Assembly (NCBI RefSeq): GCF_002723955.1
Contig: NZ_BEWN01000005.1
Coordinates: 304,643 to 368,642 of the forward strand
From: Gluconobacter frateurii
GTDB taxonomy: Bacteria; Pseudomonadota; Alphaproteobacteria; Acetobacterales; Acetobacteraceae
Direction of reading: 5' to 3'
Length of the DNA: 64,000 nt
Below the pieces are notes generated by a model. The model was not told the DNA's origin and did no database searches. It worked only from the letters and a program-made list of their open reading frames with translations. Position numbers and translations under genes: made by a program. Shown in pieces: positions 9,856 through 19,032 of the stretch (its first letter is position 1; each line of letters starts with the position of its first letter).

Positions 9856-12132
9856 TTATCGATGAGCTCTTATTATCGGCACTTGGAAAGAGTATTGGCC
9901 ACCTTGCTTTCCGTTGATATTCACGCCGTATGTGGCGGATACGACACAACCGTTCAGGCCTTCTCCCTGAGGGGATGCGAAGTTCATTCCTGATGGCAAG
10001 CGCACATAAAGGCGAACATCCCTCGGTGCCGTTTTCGGGAGAGAAATGTTGACCGAAATATGCCTTAGATCCGGTTCATATCGCAGTGCCATGGACAGTC
10101 TGCCCCAGCGTGTAGGGGCATTTTCCACGCTTATTTCCTTGCCGGATAACAACCATCGATATGGTATAGCCCGCGCAAAATGGAGAATCTCCGCTCTGTC
10201 ATCCTCATAGACCAATGCCCAGCGCAGAAGAATTGGAACCGTCATCTGGGCCGGAAGGCAAAACAGTGCGAGCTCCCCTTTCAAGCCTGCTACCTCTGCT
10301 GCCGTCCAACTTCCACGTGTATGAGCATGATAGCGGTGTGCGTAGAGGAACAGGAGGTACTCCTCAATCCGATCCTGTCGTAACAACGCCTGGGCATAAC
10401 CGTAGGAAATAAAGCCGAGAATATCTCTCTGCTCCCGACTTGGTGGCGTCAGATTCCCGACAACTCCCATGACTGTCGCGCCATGAGCCCGCATTGAATT
10501 AATCGTCGCAACTTCAAGATCCGCTGGCAGTACACCGGCCTGAAGCATTTCCGCGTAAACACGGTGTGCCCATTGCTGCTCACTGTATTGGTGGCGCGCA
10601 AGCGACACCCGAAACGTCTCTCGAGATCCGGGTAAAATGGGTACATAAGGGGGAGAACGATCTTCAAACAGCGATGCCCTCACCGCCCCCTCAAGCCGAA
10701 CCGATAATAAATCCGCCCGCCTCTTCCAATCCTCTGCTTTTGCAGCTTCGTCTGGTCGAATGCGCAACCAGATAGCCGCAAGGTCACGCCACCCCCGGAC
10801 AGCCATTGCTGAGTTCCCAAAATAGGGCTTCCACCACACCGACGGATCAGGAAACAGGCACGCATCGCTCTCACTCCATCCATGGAGCAGTCCGTATCCC
10901 GGGTTCGTTTGCGGTAGGGTCAGGGCTTGATCGTGCAGTGTCGTCAGGACACCCGCCATGGCGGCAATACGATCAGCGTGATGCTGAAGTATGGCGGCAT
11001 CGCCAGTCAGATGCAGATAGCGGGCAACCAACGACAATGTCAGGCCGGTCTGCCCCACTTCAGGGCCACGCATCGCCACCAACCCGTCATCGCCGACGAG
11101 TGCAGTGAACTGGTTGTCGAGTATGGCTCGCGCGACGGCAAAACGGCCCCACTCCAAATTAGCCAGAAGCGAGGAGGTGAAAATATCCTGAAAGCCGTCA
11201 TATTCCGAGCCTTCGTAATCCCGATCAACAACCCCATACCGTGGCCAGATACCGTCAGGACGCACCATGGCCTCTTTGACAAAGGCATGCCGTGCAAAAT
11301 CAGCCCAGTCAGAGTCTGGCAAAACGGGCGACAGTGTGCCGTCCAAAACTTCGTGCCAGACCTCAACGCAACGTGCGAGAGCCTGATTGAACTGCACTGC
11401 GCTCGGCTCATGTCGAAACGGCCCGAACGGAATGTAGCTCGCACCATAAACGGCACGCACGACTGCTCCATTCTCGATCAGCATCATCCGCGTCCAGGTT
11501 GGAACCTGACGCGGTATAACTGGATCTACATCCGCGAATGTCAGGACTTCCCAATAACGCCCCCTCCCCAACGGAAACTGCTTGACGACGATAGGCAGGA
11601 AACCACCCAACAGGCCTTCCCTGCGACGGCGAACAACCAGACTCTCCGCCGAAAGTTCCGGCGCAATCCAATTGACATGCCAGTTACGGGTGTTTCCGGC
11701 AGGCGTGAGTGGCATCACCTCTCCGGCATAGGGTGGTGCTACAAATGAAGTCCAGACAATCCGCCCAACCTGCTCAGGGGTAAAACGACTATCAATGGGC
11801 GGGGCAGCAGCGCGAACTGCCAATGGATCAGGATCTCCACCTCCCGCCAAAAGACGTTCAGCCAGAAGATCGCGCTCCGCAATTGCTAATGTTCCAAAAT
11901 CAAGTCCGCAATAAGAGCCGTTTGAAGGGGCTTCGCACTCTTCCATAAAGCGTTTCAGGAGATGACTTCGCCCGCCAGGGCTGGTCAGGGTCATTGTACC
12001 TTCCATGCCCGTCAGATCTTCCTTGACCACCCATCCATCTTCAGAAGACGAAGAGGCAAAAGCCTGACCAGACGTGGCGGGCCATGCCCCTAATGTAACG
12101 CTGCCAAGAAGAAAAAAACGACGAGGAATCAT
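9856..12132 (-). CDS. Tat-exported unrecognised enzyme, glycosidase-like
   Basis: A 758-residue exported protein. The N terminus PRRFFLLG followed by a hydrophobic stretch and AFA is a Tat signal. The body is rich in regular helices with paired acidic and aromatic motifs (DGFQDIFTSSLLANLEWGR near residue 320, HGWSESDACLFPDPSVWWKPYFGNSA near 420-445). This pattern fits an (alpha/alpha)6-barrel carbohydrate enzyme, with a beta-rich C-terminal domain. I cannot place it in a named glycoside hydrolase family. Operator and neighbours (GntR gene divergent, receptor downstream) place it in the hydroxyproline-glycoprotein locus. A sugar-removing role on arabinosylated or galactosylated hydroxyproline is inferred only from context. 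Confidence 0.7.
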   Translation of the reverse strand: MIPRRFFLLGSVTLGAWPATSGQAFASSSSEDGWVVKEDLTGMEGTMTLTSPGGRSHLLKRFMEECEAPSNGSYCGLDFGTLAIAERDLLAERLLAGGGDPDPLAVRAAAPPIDSRFTPEQVGRIVWTSFVAPPYAGEVMPLTPAGNTRNWHVNWIAPELSAESLVVRRRREGLLGGFLPIVVKQFPLGRGRYWEVLTFADVDPVIPRQVPTWTRMMLIENGAVVRAVYGASYIPFGPFRHEPSAVQFNQALARCVEVWHEVLDGTLSPVLPDSDWADFARHAFVKEAMVRPDGIWPRYGVVDRDYEGSEYDGFQDIFTSSLLANLEWGRFAVARAILDNQFTALVGDDGLVAMRGPEVGQTGLTLSLVARYLHLTGDAAILQHHADRIAAMAGVLTTLHDQALTLPQTNPGYGLLHGWSESDACLFPDPSVWWKPYFGNSAMAVRGWRDLAAIWLRIRPDEAAKAEDWKRRADLLSVRLEGAVRASLFEDRSPPYVPILPGSRETFRVSLARHQYSEQQWAHRVYAEMLQAGVLPADLEVATINSMRAHGATVMGVVGNLTPPSREQRDILGFISYGYAQALLRQDRIEEYLLFLYAHRYHAHTRGSWTAAEVAGLKGELALFCLPAQMTVPILLRWALVYEDDRAEILHFARAIPYRWLLSGKEISVENAPTRWGRLSMALRYEPDLRHISVNISLPKTAPRDVRLYVRLPSGMNFASPQGEGLNGCVVSATYGVNINGKQGGQYSFQVPIIRAHR

Positions 12133-12211
12133 ACCAGAAACTTCTTTGGATCAGTCACACCCCAAGCCTCTCGGAACATGCATTATGGTGGGAACGTCTT
12201 ACGCTTTTGAA

Positions 12212-12230
12212 TAATTGTATACGATATAAG
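12212..12230 (-). promoter_or_regulatory. GntR-regulon operator copy 2 (exported enzyme/gntR)
   Basis: Minus-strand TTATATCGTATACAATTAT, core GTATAC at 12217-12222. It is 85 bases upstream of the exported-enzyme gene and 110 bases upstream of the divergent GntR gene, so it could serve both. Its 16-base stretch TATCGTATACAATTAT is identical to copy 5 near the arabinofuranosidase. Confidence 0.8.
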
Positions 12231-12331
12231 TTTTCACATTATGTACTAAAATCTGCACGAAGAGGAGTGTTCGCATCCAAGGCCAGCCATGTATAATAAG
12301 CCCAAACAATGAGAAGAGACTCAGACCCCTC

Positions 12332-13015
12332 ATGAAAGCCCAGACCGGGAAGATTCAGCCTCTAATTGTAAGAACGATTAGTGATCAGCTTTATGATATT
12401 CTGCGGGAACAGATTCTCAGTGGTGCACTCGCGGCTGATCAGCCAATCCGACAGGATGCTGTGGCCGCAGAGCTCAATATCAGCAAGATACCTCTTCGCG
12501 AGACGCTGGCGCGGCTAGAGCAGGACGGCCTTGTCGTTGCCCATGCCAAGCGGGGTTTCACTGTCGCGACGCTTTCGGCCAGCGAAGCAGAGGAAGTGTT
12601 CGAACTCCGGATACGACTGGAGCCAGAAGCCGCTGCCAAATCCTCGCTTGTTGCGACTGCTGCCGACCATAAGGCCGCACGCCTTCATCTTTCAGAACTT
12701 GAATCCGTCATTCGACATAAAGATCAGGATCACAGTCTTTATAACCGACTGTTCCACCTTTCCCTTGTGCAGCCGGGTGCCGGAAGACTGACCTACCGTC
12801 TATTGGAAACCATTAGTGTCATTGCGGATCGCTATGTGCGCCTGCATCTCAGCACACAGGGGCGGGACAAGCGTGCCGTAGAAGAGCACCGGCAGTTGCT
12901 GAAAGCCTGGATCAACCGGGACGCTGCAGAGGTTGAAGCTCTTCTGACCCAGCATATTGCAGATACATTGAACGATCTGCGCAACCAGTTAGCGTCCGAG
13001 AGCGCCCTTAGTTAG
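12332..13015 (+). CDS. GntR/FadR-family regulator (FCD domain), HypR-like
   Basis: A 227-residue repressor-type regulator. Residues ~12-80 are a winged helix-turn-helix (DQLYDILREQILSGAL, ISKIPLRETLARLEQDGLV). Residues ~85-215 are an all-helical FCD ligand domain, with the His/Asp metal-binding pattern common to the family (FHLSLV, EEHRQLL, HIADTL). In Sinorhizobium meliloti a GntR protein, HypR, controls hydroxyproline catabolism. This is the only such regulator in the locus, so I infer that it binds the seven TATCGTATAC sites and responds to hydroxyproline or a pathway intermediate. Autoregulation through copy 2 is likely. Confidence 0.88.
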   Translation: MKAQTGKIQPLIVRTISDQLYDILREQILSGALAADQPIRQDAVAAELNISKIPLRETLARLEQDGLVVAHAKRGFTVATLSASEAEEVFELRIRLEPEAAAKSSLVATAADHKAARLHLSELESVIRHKDQDHSLYNRLFHLSLVQPGAGRLTYRLLETISVIADRYVRLHLSTQGRDKRAVEEHRQLLKAWINRDAAEVEALLTQHIADTLNDLRNQLASESALS

Positions 13016-13021
13016 AAGGTA

Positions 13022-13055
13022 CCTCCTCTTCTTACGCTGATATAAGCAGAGGAGG
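13022..13055. terminator. Hairpin between convergent gntR and DUF885 genes
   Basis: CCTCCTCT (13022-13029) and AGAGGAGG (13048-13055) are perfect inverted arms placed between two convergent stop codons. There is no clear T tract, so it is a terminator candidate only. Confidence 0.45.
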
Positions 13056-13066
13056 CAAAGAAGCCA

Positions 13067-14890
13067 TCAGGAACCTTTGGTTTTAGCGATCCAGCCTTTT
13101 ACCCGTTCGGACATAAGATCCAGCGGCATCGCACCATTTTCCAGAATTACATCATGAAACGCCTTGATATCAAACTTGTCTCCAAGTTCTGTTCGGGCCT
13201 GTTCCCTAAGCTGCAGAATAGTCTGCTGTCCTAGCATGTAGCCCAAAGCCTGCCCGGGCCAGGCAACATAACGATCCGTTTCAGCCTGCATATCCGGCTC
13301 ACTCGTCGGCGGATGCGCATGGAAGAAATCGCTCATCTGTTGGCGCGTCCAGTGTTTGTAGTGCACGCCCGTATCCAGAACCAGACGATCCGCACGAAGC
13401 AACGCCCCATTCAGGCGTCCGTAGTCACTGTACAGATCCCGATAAAAGCCCAGCTCTTTTCCGAGCCCTTCCGCATACAGGGCCCATCCCTCAATGTAGG
13501 AATTATACGCGCCCTGTTGGCGGAACGCTGGCAACGGCAAATCCTGCGCCAGTGAAATCTGGAAATGATGCCCCGGCACGCCTTCATGATAGGCTGTGTC
13601 TTCAATGGTATACAGGTCACGCTTGGCGTAGTCGCCGGTATTGACGAACACGATACCGGGCCGAGACCCATCCGGCGTTCCCTGATGATATTCTGCCCCC
13701 GCAGCATCCGCCTCCCTGTAACTTTCCACGGATCGCACTTCAAGCCGCGTCTTGGGTATTTTATTGAAGATCTTCGGCAGGGCGGGCCACATCTGCGCGA
13801 TCGCCGCACGATATCTATTGAGGATTTCGTCCCGCGAATGGGCGTAAAGTTTCGGGTCATGATCAACGGATGCGCGCAGAGCTGCCAGATCCGCGAAGCC
13901 CAGCTTGTGGGCAATGGCAGTCATCTGCCCTTCAATCAGACACACCTGTTTCAAGCCGAGCTGATGAATCTCTTCCGGCGTCATCGAGCTCGTCGTTTGA
14001 GCCCGGATATCATACCGATAGATGGCGTCCCCATTCGGCAATGACCACACACCTTCATGCTCTCGACCATGAGGGACATAGTCCGTTTTCACGAACTCTG
14101 CGAAGGCCGCGAACGCAGGACGGACTTCTGTATCCACCGCTTTCAGGATAGACTGCCGCAGCTGCCTCTGCTGCGAGGGAGAGACCCCTTTAGGGAAGGT
14201 CTCCACCGGCTGGCCAAAGACATTCTTGACCCCGGCAGGTTCGGCAACCTCCAGCAACTGTGTGACGACCTTTTCCAGCAGGTAGCGCGGTGGAACCAGG
14301 CCATCTTTCATGCCCTGCTCCGCCAGCGCCTTGAGCTGAGCCAGAACCGTCGGCAACGCATGGAGCCGTGCGAGATAATCCTGATATTGTGCTGCCGTAT
14401 CGAAAGGAATGGAGGAGACAAAACCGGGCAGCATCAGCTGCACGCCTTGCACCTGATCAATCGGCATTTCATAGGTCTTAAGTTTGATCCCTTCCAGCTT
14501 GTCCTGAAGCTGGCGGATCATCATCGCACGGCTGATCTGTTCCTGTTCCGTCAATGCCGCGGGATCGACAGCCTGAAAGCGCTTGAGGAACCAAGCACTC
14601 GTCACGGAATCCTTTGAAACCTGCTCAAGGGAATAGTCCGTCCAGAACCTGTTGTATCGATAGTAGCCAATGGTCGTGGCCAGTTCCGGTGAAGTCCGAA
14701 GCTGGTACTGCCATTCCTCATCCAGAAGTGCCGCAAAAGCCCGACTGCCACTTGCAACGGCGGGAGCAACCTGTGCCGAAATTCCTGCACCGGGAGCCGC
14801 CAGAGCCACACCGCCCGCCTGAGCACAAACCAGCAGCAGACCCGCCAGACCATATCGTAGGAACACAGCAAAATTCTCCATGCCAGTCAT
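13067..14890 (-). CDS. Exported DUF885 metallopeptidase 1
   Basis: A 607-residue exported protein of the DUF885 family, zinc-peptidase-like. It has an N-terminal hydrophobic signal (YGLAGLLLVCAQAGGVALAA) and the family hallmark HEGVPGHH (His435-Glu436, His441, His442). A conserved PDMQAETDRYVAWPGQALGYMLGQ segment is near the C terminus. ATG 14890 has GAAGGTGG upstream; ATG 14881 is an alternative. It is the last gene of a leftward operon (DapA-like, DUF885-2, epimerase, DUF885-1). I infer cleavage of proline/hydroxyproline-rich peptides in the periplasm; specificity is unproven. Confidence 0.85.
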   Translation of the reverse strand: MTGMENFAVFLRYGLAGLLLVCAQAGGVALAAPGAGISAQVAPAVASGSRAFAALLDEEWQYQLRTSPELATTIGYYRYNRFWTDYSLEQVSKDSVTSAWFLKRFQAVDPAALTEQEQISRAMMIRQLQDKLEGIKLKTYEMPIDQVQGVQLMLPGFVSSIPFDTAAQYQDYLARLHALPTVLAQLKALAEQGMKDGLVPPRYLLEKVVTQLLEVAEPAGVKNVFGQPVETFPKGVSPSQQRQLRQSILKAVDTEVRPAFAAFAEFVKTDYVPHGREHEGVWSLPNGDAIYRYDIRAQTTSSMTPEEIHQLGLKQVCLIEGQMTAIAHKLGFADLAALRASVDHDPKLYAHSRDEILNRYRAAIAQMWPALPKIFNKIPKTRLEVRSVESYREADAAGAEYHQGTPDGSRPGIVFVNTGDYAKRDLYTIEDTAYHEGVPGHHFQISLAQDLPLPAFRQQGAYNSYIEGWALYAEGLGKELGFYRDLYSDYGRLNGALLRADRLVLDTGVHYKHWTRQQMSDFFHAHPPTSEPDMQAETDRYVAWPGQALGYMLGQQTILQLREQARTELGDKFDIKAFHDVILENGAMPLDLMSERVKGWIAKTKGS

Positions 14891-14935
14891 GTTGTACCAC
14901 CTTCACGGCGGCAAGCACCCACGCCACTCACCAGA

Positions 14936-15931
14936 TCAGGAAACCTGGAATCCGTGACAGAAGCGGTCCTCATCATCAATCCAGATCGTATTAAAACCCG
15001 TCGAAACGGCACTTCCCTCAATAATGGGAATAATGGCTTTATGTCCCTCCAGCATCGTTTCTTCCGAAACCGTCCCCTTGAAGACGCTGCGGATGTAGCT
15101 TTCATGGGTGAAGACGTCTCCCACTTTAAGAACACCTTTGTGATACAGATGGGCAAGTCTCGCCGAGGTTCCAGTCCCGCAGGGGCTGCGATCAATGGCA
15201 TGATCACCATAAAAGACCGCGTTGCGCCCCCGGGAGGCGGTTGTGTCCGTGTCGACCCACAGGACATGACTCACGCCTTGAATACGCTCATCCAGTGGAT
15301 GGACCGGCGTGATTGCCTCACGCATCCGCTCACGCACCACCGGGCTGAAGTCCAGAATACGCTGCGCGCTAAGCTGATCCAGACTTTCATATCCTCCCTG
15401 CGGCTCGACAATGGCGTAGAAGTTCCCGCCATAGGCAACATCAACCGTTAACGGCCCCAAACCAGGCACATCGATCTTCACGCCCGTCGCCGCAACATAG
15501 GCAGGCACATTCCGGATCGCCACGCTCCGCACGCGGCCGTTCTCCTCGATGTAGGTAATGTCGATTATCCCCGCAGGCACCTCAAGCCGAAGTTTTCCGG
15601 GTGTCCGTGGGACAAGCAGTCCGTGCTCCAACCCGAAAGTCACCAACCCGATCGTCCCATGTCCACACATGGGAAGACATCCACTAGTCTCGATGAACAG
15701 AATGCCCGCGTCGGTATCCGGCTGTGTTGGGGGGTAGAAGAACCCACCGGACATCATGTCATGGCCACGCGGCTCAAAACACAACCCGGTCCGTATCCAA
15801 TCGAACCGTTCCAGAAAATCCTGCCGCCGCTCGCCCATGGAGGCCCCGCGCAGGAGTGGCGCGCCTCCACAAATGAGGCGGACAGGATTTCCGGCCGTAT
15901 GTCCATCGATGCAAAAAAACGTATGCCGCAT
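14936..15931 (-). CDS. hypRE: 4-hydroxyproline 2-epimerase
   Basis: A 331-residue enzyme of the proline racemase family. It interconverts trans-4-hydroxy-L-proline and cis-4-hydroxy-D-proline, the first step of hydroxyproline catabolism. Both catalytic cysteines are present: Cys89 in MCGHGT and Cys251 in DRSPCGTGTSA. This separates it from the dehydratase branch, in which one cysteine is replaced by Thr. Location in an operon with a DapA-like deaminase, and across from a FAD oxidase and semialdehyde dehydrogenase, supports epimerase over proline racemase activity. Cytoplasmic. Confidence 0.93.
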   Translation of the reverse strand: MRHTFFCIDGHTAGNPVRLICGGAPLLRGASMGERRQDFLERFDWIRTGLCFEPRGHDMMSGGFFYPPTQPDTDAGILFIETSGCLPMCGHGTIGLVTFGLEHGLLVPRTPGKLRLEVPAGIIDITYIEENGRVRSVAIRNVPAYVAATGVKIDVPGLGPLTVDVAYGGNFYAIVEPQGGYESLDQLSAQRILDFSPVVRERMREAITPVHPLDERIQGVSHVLWVDTDTTASRGRNAVFYGDHAIDRSPCGTGTSARLAHLYHKGVLKVGDVFTHESYIRSVFKGTVSEETMLEGHKAIIPIIEGSAVSTGFNTIWIDDEDRFCHGFQVS

Positions 15932-15975
15932 GGCGTTCAGTCCGTCGCAGGATTTTATTTTGTTTTCAGAACGGC

Positions 15976-17772
15976 CTATCGCGCCTGTTCACCGGATGTC
16001 ACGGCGTAGGGAGAACGGCCGCCGCTCTGAATGAAACGGTCGATTGCAGCATCCAGCACCGGAAGAGGAACAGACCCGGTCGCAAGAACCGCATCGTGGA
16101 ACGCACGGATATCGAAAGCCTTCCCCAAGGCCTTCTGGGCGCGCACACGGTTCCGGCGAATATCGGCCTCCCCGAGATAATAGGAAAGTGCCTGAGCAGG
16201 CCACGCGATGTATCGATCGACTTCGGTGTCAATTTCATGTTCGGAAAGCGCAGTGTTCTCACGCAGATAAGCCCGCGCCTGCTCCCGGCTCCAATGGAAA
16301 TGATGCAAGCCGGTATCAACAACCAGCCGCGCTGCTCGCCACGCCTGATAGGAGAGATACCCGAAGCGATCATACGCCGTTTCGTAGATCCCCATTTCGT
16401 TGCCGAGATATTCGCAATACAGCGCCCAGCCTTCCCCATAGGCCGAAATATAGTTGAACCGGCGATAAGGGGGCACTTCCGGTTGTTCTTCTGCCAGAGA
16501 CAGTTGCAGGGAGTGCCCTGGCGAGGATTCATGCAGCGTCAGGGCTGGCAGGGCATAAAGCGGGCGGGACGGCAGATCGTAGGTATTCACCAAATAGACA
16601 TGCGGGCCACCGCGCCCTGCGGTGTAGACCGGAGCCACATCAGCGGGAACAGGCTCGATCGTGAAACGCCCTCGTGGCAGACGCCCGATGAAATCACCAA
16701 CCTTGCCGTCAACCCGTTTGGCCAACCATGCAGCATCTTTCAGCAATTCATCGCCGGTTTTTGGGTAAAACTGCGGGTCAGTCCGCAGAAATTTCAGGAA
16801 AGCCGAAAAATCGCCTTTGAAATGCGTTTCCGATATGACGTCGAGCATCTGCCTGTGCAGGCCCGCAACTTCCTTCAGACCGATCTTGTGAATCTCGTCC
16901 GGGCTCATATCCAGCGTCGTGTATTCCCGGATCTGGGAGCGGTAATATGCAGCCCCATCCGGCTGGTCTTCAGCCCCCAACGAAGCACGGGCATGAGGGA
17001 AATAATCGTCCTTCATGAAAGCATACAACGTCTTGTATGCGGGAATGACGGTATCACGAATGGCAGCCAGACCATCCTTGCGTAAGGCATCCTGTGTCTT
17101 GGGTGAAATCCCGTCCGGGAAATGCTGGAATGGTGGAGCGAACGCGCTCTTTTGCGGCGTGACAGAGGCCATTTTCTCAAGATCAGGGAGCCTCTGCTCC
17201 ACAATCAGCCTTGGCTGAACGAAGCCGCGCGCCAGGCCCGCTTTCATGGCGGCAATCTCATCAGCGAAATACCGGCCCGTTTCTTGCAAACGGCTAATAT
17301 AATCGCGGTAGTCCTTTTCAGCCAGAAACGAGACGTCTGAAGGCGGCAGATCGCTCCAGAAGCCTGAGTCCGCATCAAACGGAATTTCCCAGCCCCGTAA
17401 TTTCTGGTCTTCCAGCAGAACCATCAACTGCTGCTTGTAGACCGCGTAGTTCACCTGATCCTGCGCGGAAAGCTGCTGCACAGGGATGGCGTTCAGTTTT
17501 TCCAGCGTTTTAGTCCATGTTTCCAGTCGGACCTGCTGCGTATCAGGATCTTCCTTGGGCAGATGCGCCGACGGTTTGCCATCCAGCAGACTTCCCTGAA
17601 GGTCCATCCGCCAAGCCCATTCCTGCTCATACAGATCATGGAAGGCTTTTTGCGCGCTATCATTTGTTGCAGCTCTCGCCTGCGACAAACCAATCCCTCC
17701 CAAGAGGACCACCGTCGCCATCAAAGCCACACGCTGAAAACCTGAACCTCGTCGCGCGCAACAAACCAGCAT
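15976..17772 (-). CDS. Exported DUF885 metallopeptidase 2
   Basis: A 598-residue exported DUF885 protein, paralogous to the one at 13067-14890 but clearly diverged. Signal peptide: LMATVVLLGGIGLSQARA. Zinc motif: LHESSPGH (His414-Glu415, His420). The C-terminal EVDRYIAWPAQALSYYLGE matches the paralogue. It lies between the epimerase and the deaminase genes in the same leftward operon, so peptide breakdown and amino-acid catabolism are co-transcribed. Exact peptide specificity is unknown. Confidence 0.85.
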   Translation of the reverse strand: MLVCCARRGSGFQRVALMATVVLLGGIGLSQARAATNDSAQKAFHDLYEQEWAWRMDLQGSLLDGKPSAHLPKEDPDTQQVRLETWTKTLEKLNAIPVQQLSAQDQVNYAVYKQQLMVLLEDQKLRGWEIPFDADSGFWSDLPPSDVSFLAEKDYRDYISRLQETGRYFADEIAAMKAGLARGFVQPRLIVEQRLPDLEKMASVTPQKSAFAPPFQHFPDGISPKTQDALRKDGLAAIRDTVIPAYKTLYAFMKDDYFPHARASLGAEDQPDGAAYYRSQIREYTTLDMSPDEIHKIGLKEVAGLHRQMLDVISETHFKGDFSAFLKFLRTDPQFYPKTGDELLKDAAWLAKRVDGKVGDFIGRLPRGRFTIEPVPADVAPVYTAGRGGPHVYLVNTYDLPSRPLYALPALTLHESSPGHSLQLSLAEEQPEVPPYRRFNYISAYGEGWALYCEYLGNEMGIYETAYDRFGYLSYQAWRAARLVVDTGLHHFHWSREQARAYLRENTALSEHEIDTEVDRYIAWPAQALSYYLGEADIRRNRVRAQKALGKAFDIRAFHDAVLATGSVPLPVLDAAIDRFIQSGGRSPYAVTSGEQAR

Positions 17773-17890
17773 AATGCAGAACCCTTCCCGTCAGGCATGA
17801 CGTTCTCATGCCTGACCCAGCTTTCCGGAAAACAGATCAGGTAACAAAACCGACCTCAGATAACAGGAAGTCGGCTGGGTATAAAAGCGA

Positions 17891-18796
17891 TCAGCTCAGC
17901 TTGGGACGACTGGCCGCTGCGGCTTCCACCATATCAATCACCTGCTTGCGGCGTGCACCTTCAAGCAGGAGACGCGGCGAACGGACCCGCTCACTACCAC
18001 GCCCCATCACCTGCTCCGCAAGCTTGATGGACTGTACAAGATCGTGTGCGGCATCCAGGTGCAGGAGCGGCATGAACCAGCGATAGATCCGCAAAGCCGT
18101 ATCGATATCACCCCGAGCAAGAGACCCAACCAACGCCACCGATTCCTGTGGGAAGGCACTGGTTAAACCCGAAATCCAGCCCTTGGCGCCAAGGGTCAGT
18201 CCTTCGAACGCCACATCATCCAGACCCGCCATCATCAGGAAACGATCACCAAAGCGGTTGGGCACATCGGTATAACGCCGCGTATCAGAAGAACTCTCCT
18301 TCAGCCCGACGATGGTCTTGCAGTCTTCCAGTTCCGCCAGAACATCCAGTTCGACGTTCACACGATACGAGGTCGGATTGTTATAGATGATGATCGGCAG
18401 GTCAGTCGCCTGCGAAATCGCACGGAAATGGGCAACAAGTTCATTCGGCTTGGGCACATACACCATGGCCGGAAGGACCATGAGTGCATCAGCGCCGCTT
18501 TTTGCAGCCTGCTTGGCAAACGCCACAGCACGCGGCGTCGTCATTTCAGACACACCCACGAAAAGCGGCGCACGCGTTCCCGCAACTTCCCGCGCCGCTT
18601 CCAAAATCTGTACTTTTTCGTCGGGTTCGAGCGAATTGTTCTCGCCGCACGTCCCCATCATGACCAGACCGTGCACCCCATCATTGATCAGTGCATCGAT
18701 CACCTTCTGCGTTCCGCTCAGGTCAACGGACAGGTCTTCGTTGAACTGAGTGGTCACTGCAGGGAAAACACCTTCCCAAGTCATTTCCAGAGCCAT
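17891..18796 (-). CDS. hypD: DapA-family 1-pyrroline-4-hydroxy-2-carboxylate deaminase
   Basis: A 301-residue class I Schiff-base lyase of the dihydrodipicolinate synthase family. Catalytic Lys166 lies in VGLKESS, and Tyr138 in IIIYNNPTSY. In hydroxyproline pathways this family deaminates 1-pyrroline-4-hydroxy-2-carboxylate to 2-oxoglutarate semialdehyde. Choice of this role over lysine synthesis rests on the operon with hypRE and the opposing FAD oxidase/aldehyde dehydrogenase genes. First gene of the leftward operon, with an operator 37 bases before its ATG. Confidence 0.9.
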   Translation of the reverse strand: MALEMTWEGVFPAVTTQFNEDLSVDLSGTQKVIDALINDGVHGLVMMGTCGENNSLEPDEKVQILEAAREVAGTRAPLFVGVSEMTTPRAVAFAKQAAKSGADALMVLPAMVYVPKPNELVAHFRAISQATDLPIIIYNNPTSYRVNVELDVLAELEDCKTIVGLKESSSDTRRYTDVPNRFGDRFLMMAGLDDVAFEGLTLGAKGWISGLTSAFPQESVALVGSLARGDIDTALRIYRWFMPLLHLDAAHDLVQSIKLAEQVMGRGSERVRSPRLLLEGARRKQVIDMVEAAAASRPKLS

Positions 18797-18827
18797 CCGG
18801 GATCCCCTCTCGAATTTTGTAAAAATT

Positions 18828-18840
18828 ATATCGTATACGT
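18828..18840 (+). promoter_or_regulatory. GntR-regulon operator copy 3 (hypD operon)
   Basis: ATATCGTATACGT, core GTATAC at 18833-18838, 37 bases upstream of the hypD start. This equals the spacing seen at the TonB receptor gene. Confidence 0.8.
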
Positions 18841-18983
18841 ATCACGCTCTTTAAAACCGGTAAAGCGCGTCTTCTTCCCATCATGAAAAAAGTCATCTCA
18901 ATTCAGTATGACAACTCAGCCGAACACGGTACGAGACTGTGTCGAGCACAAAACGGATCACTTGTTCGAGCTTGATAATTCGT

Positions 18984-18999
18984 CTATCGTATACGTAAT
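18984..18999 (+). promoter_or_regulatory. GntR-regulon operator copy 4 (M24 operon)
   Basis: CTATCGTATACGTAAT, core GTATAC at 18989-18994, ending 38 bases before the GTG start of the first M24 gene. It shares the divergent intergenic region with copy 3 on the hypD side. Confidence 0.8.
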
Positions 19000-19032
19000 A
19001 ACCGTCCTATTTTGAGGCTGGAAACGCATCCC

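Noticed and set aside
16096..17085. Open frame of 329 codons on the plus strand
   Set aside because: Antisense to the DUF885 gene, with no domain and no ribosome binding site.
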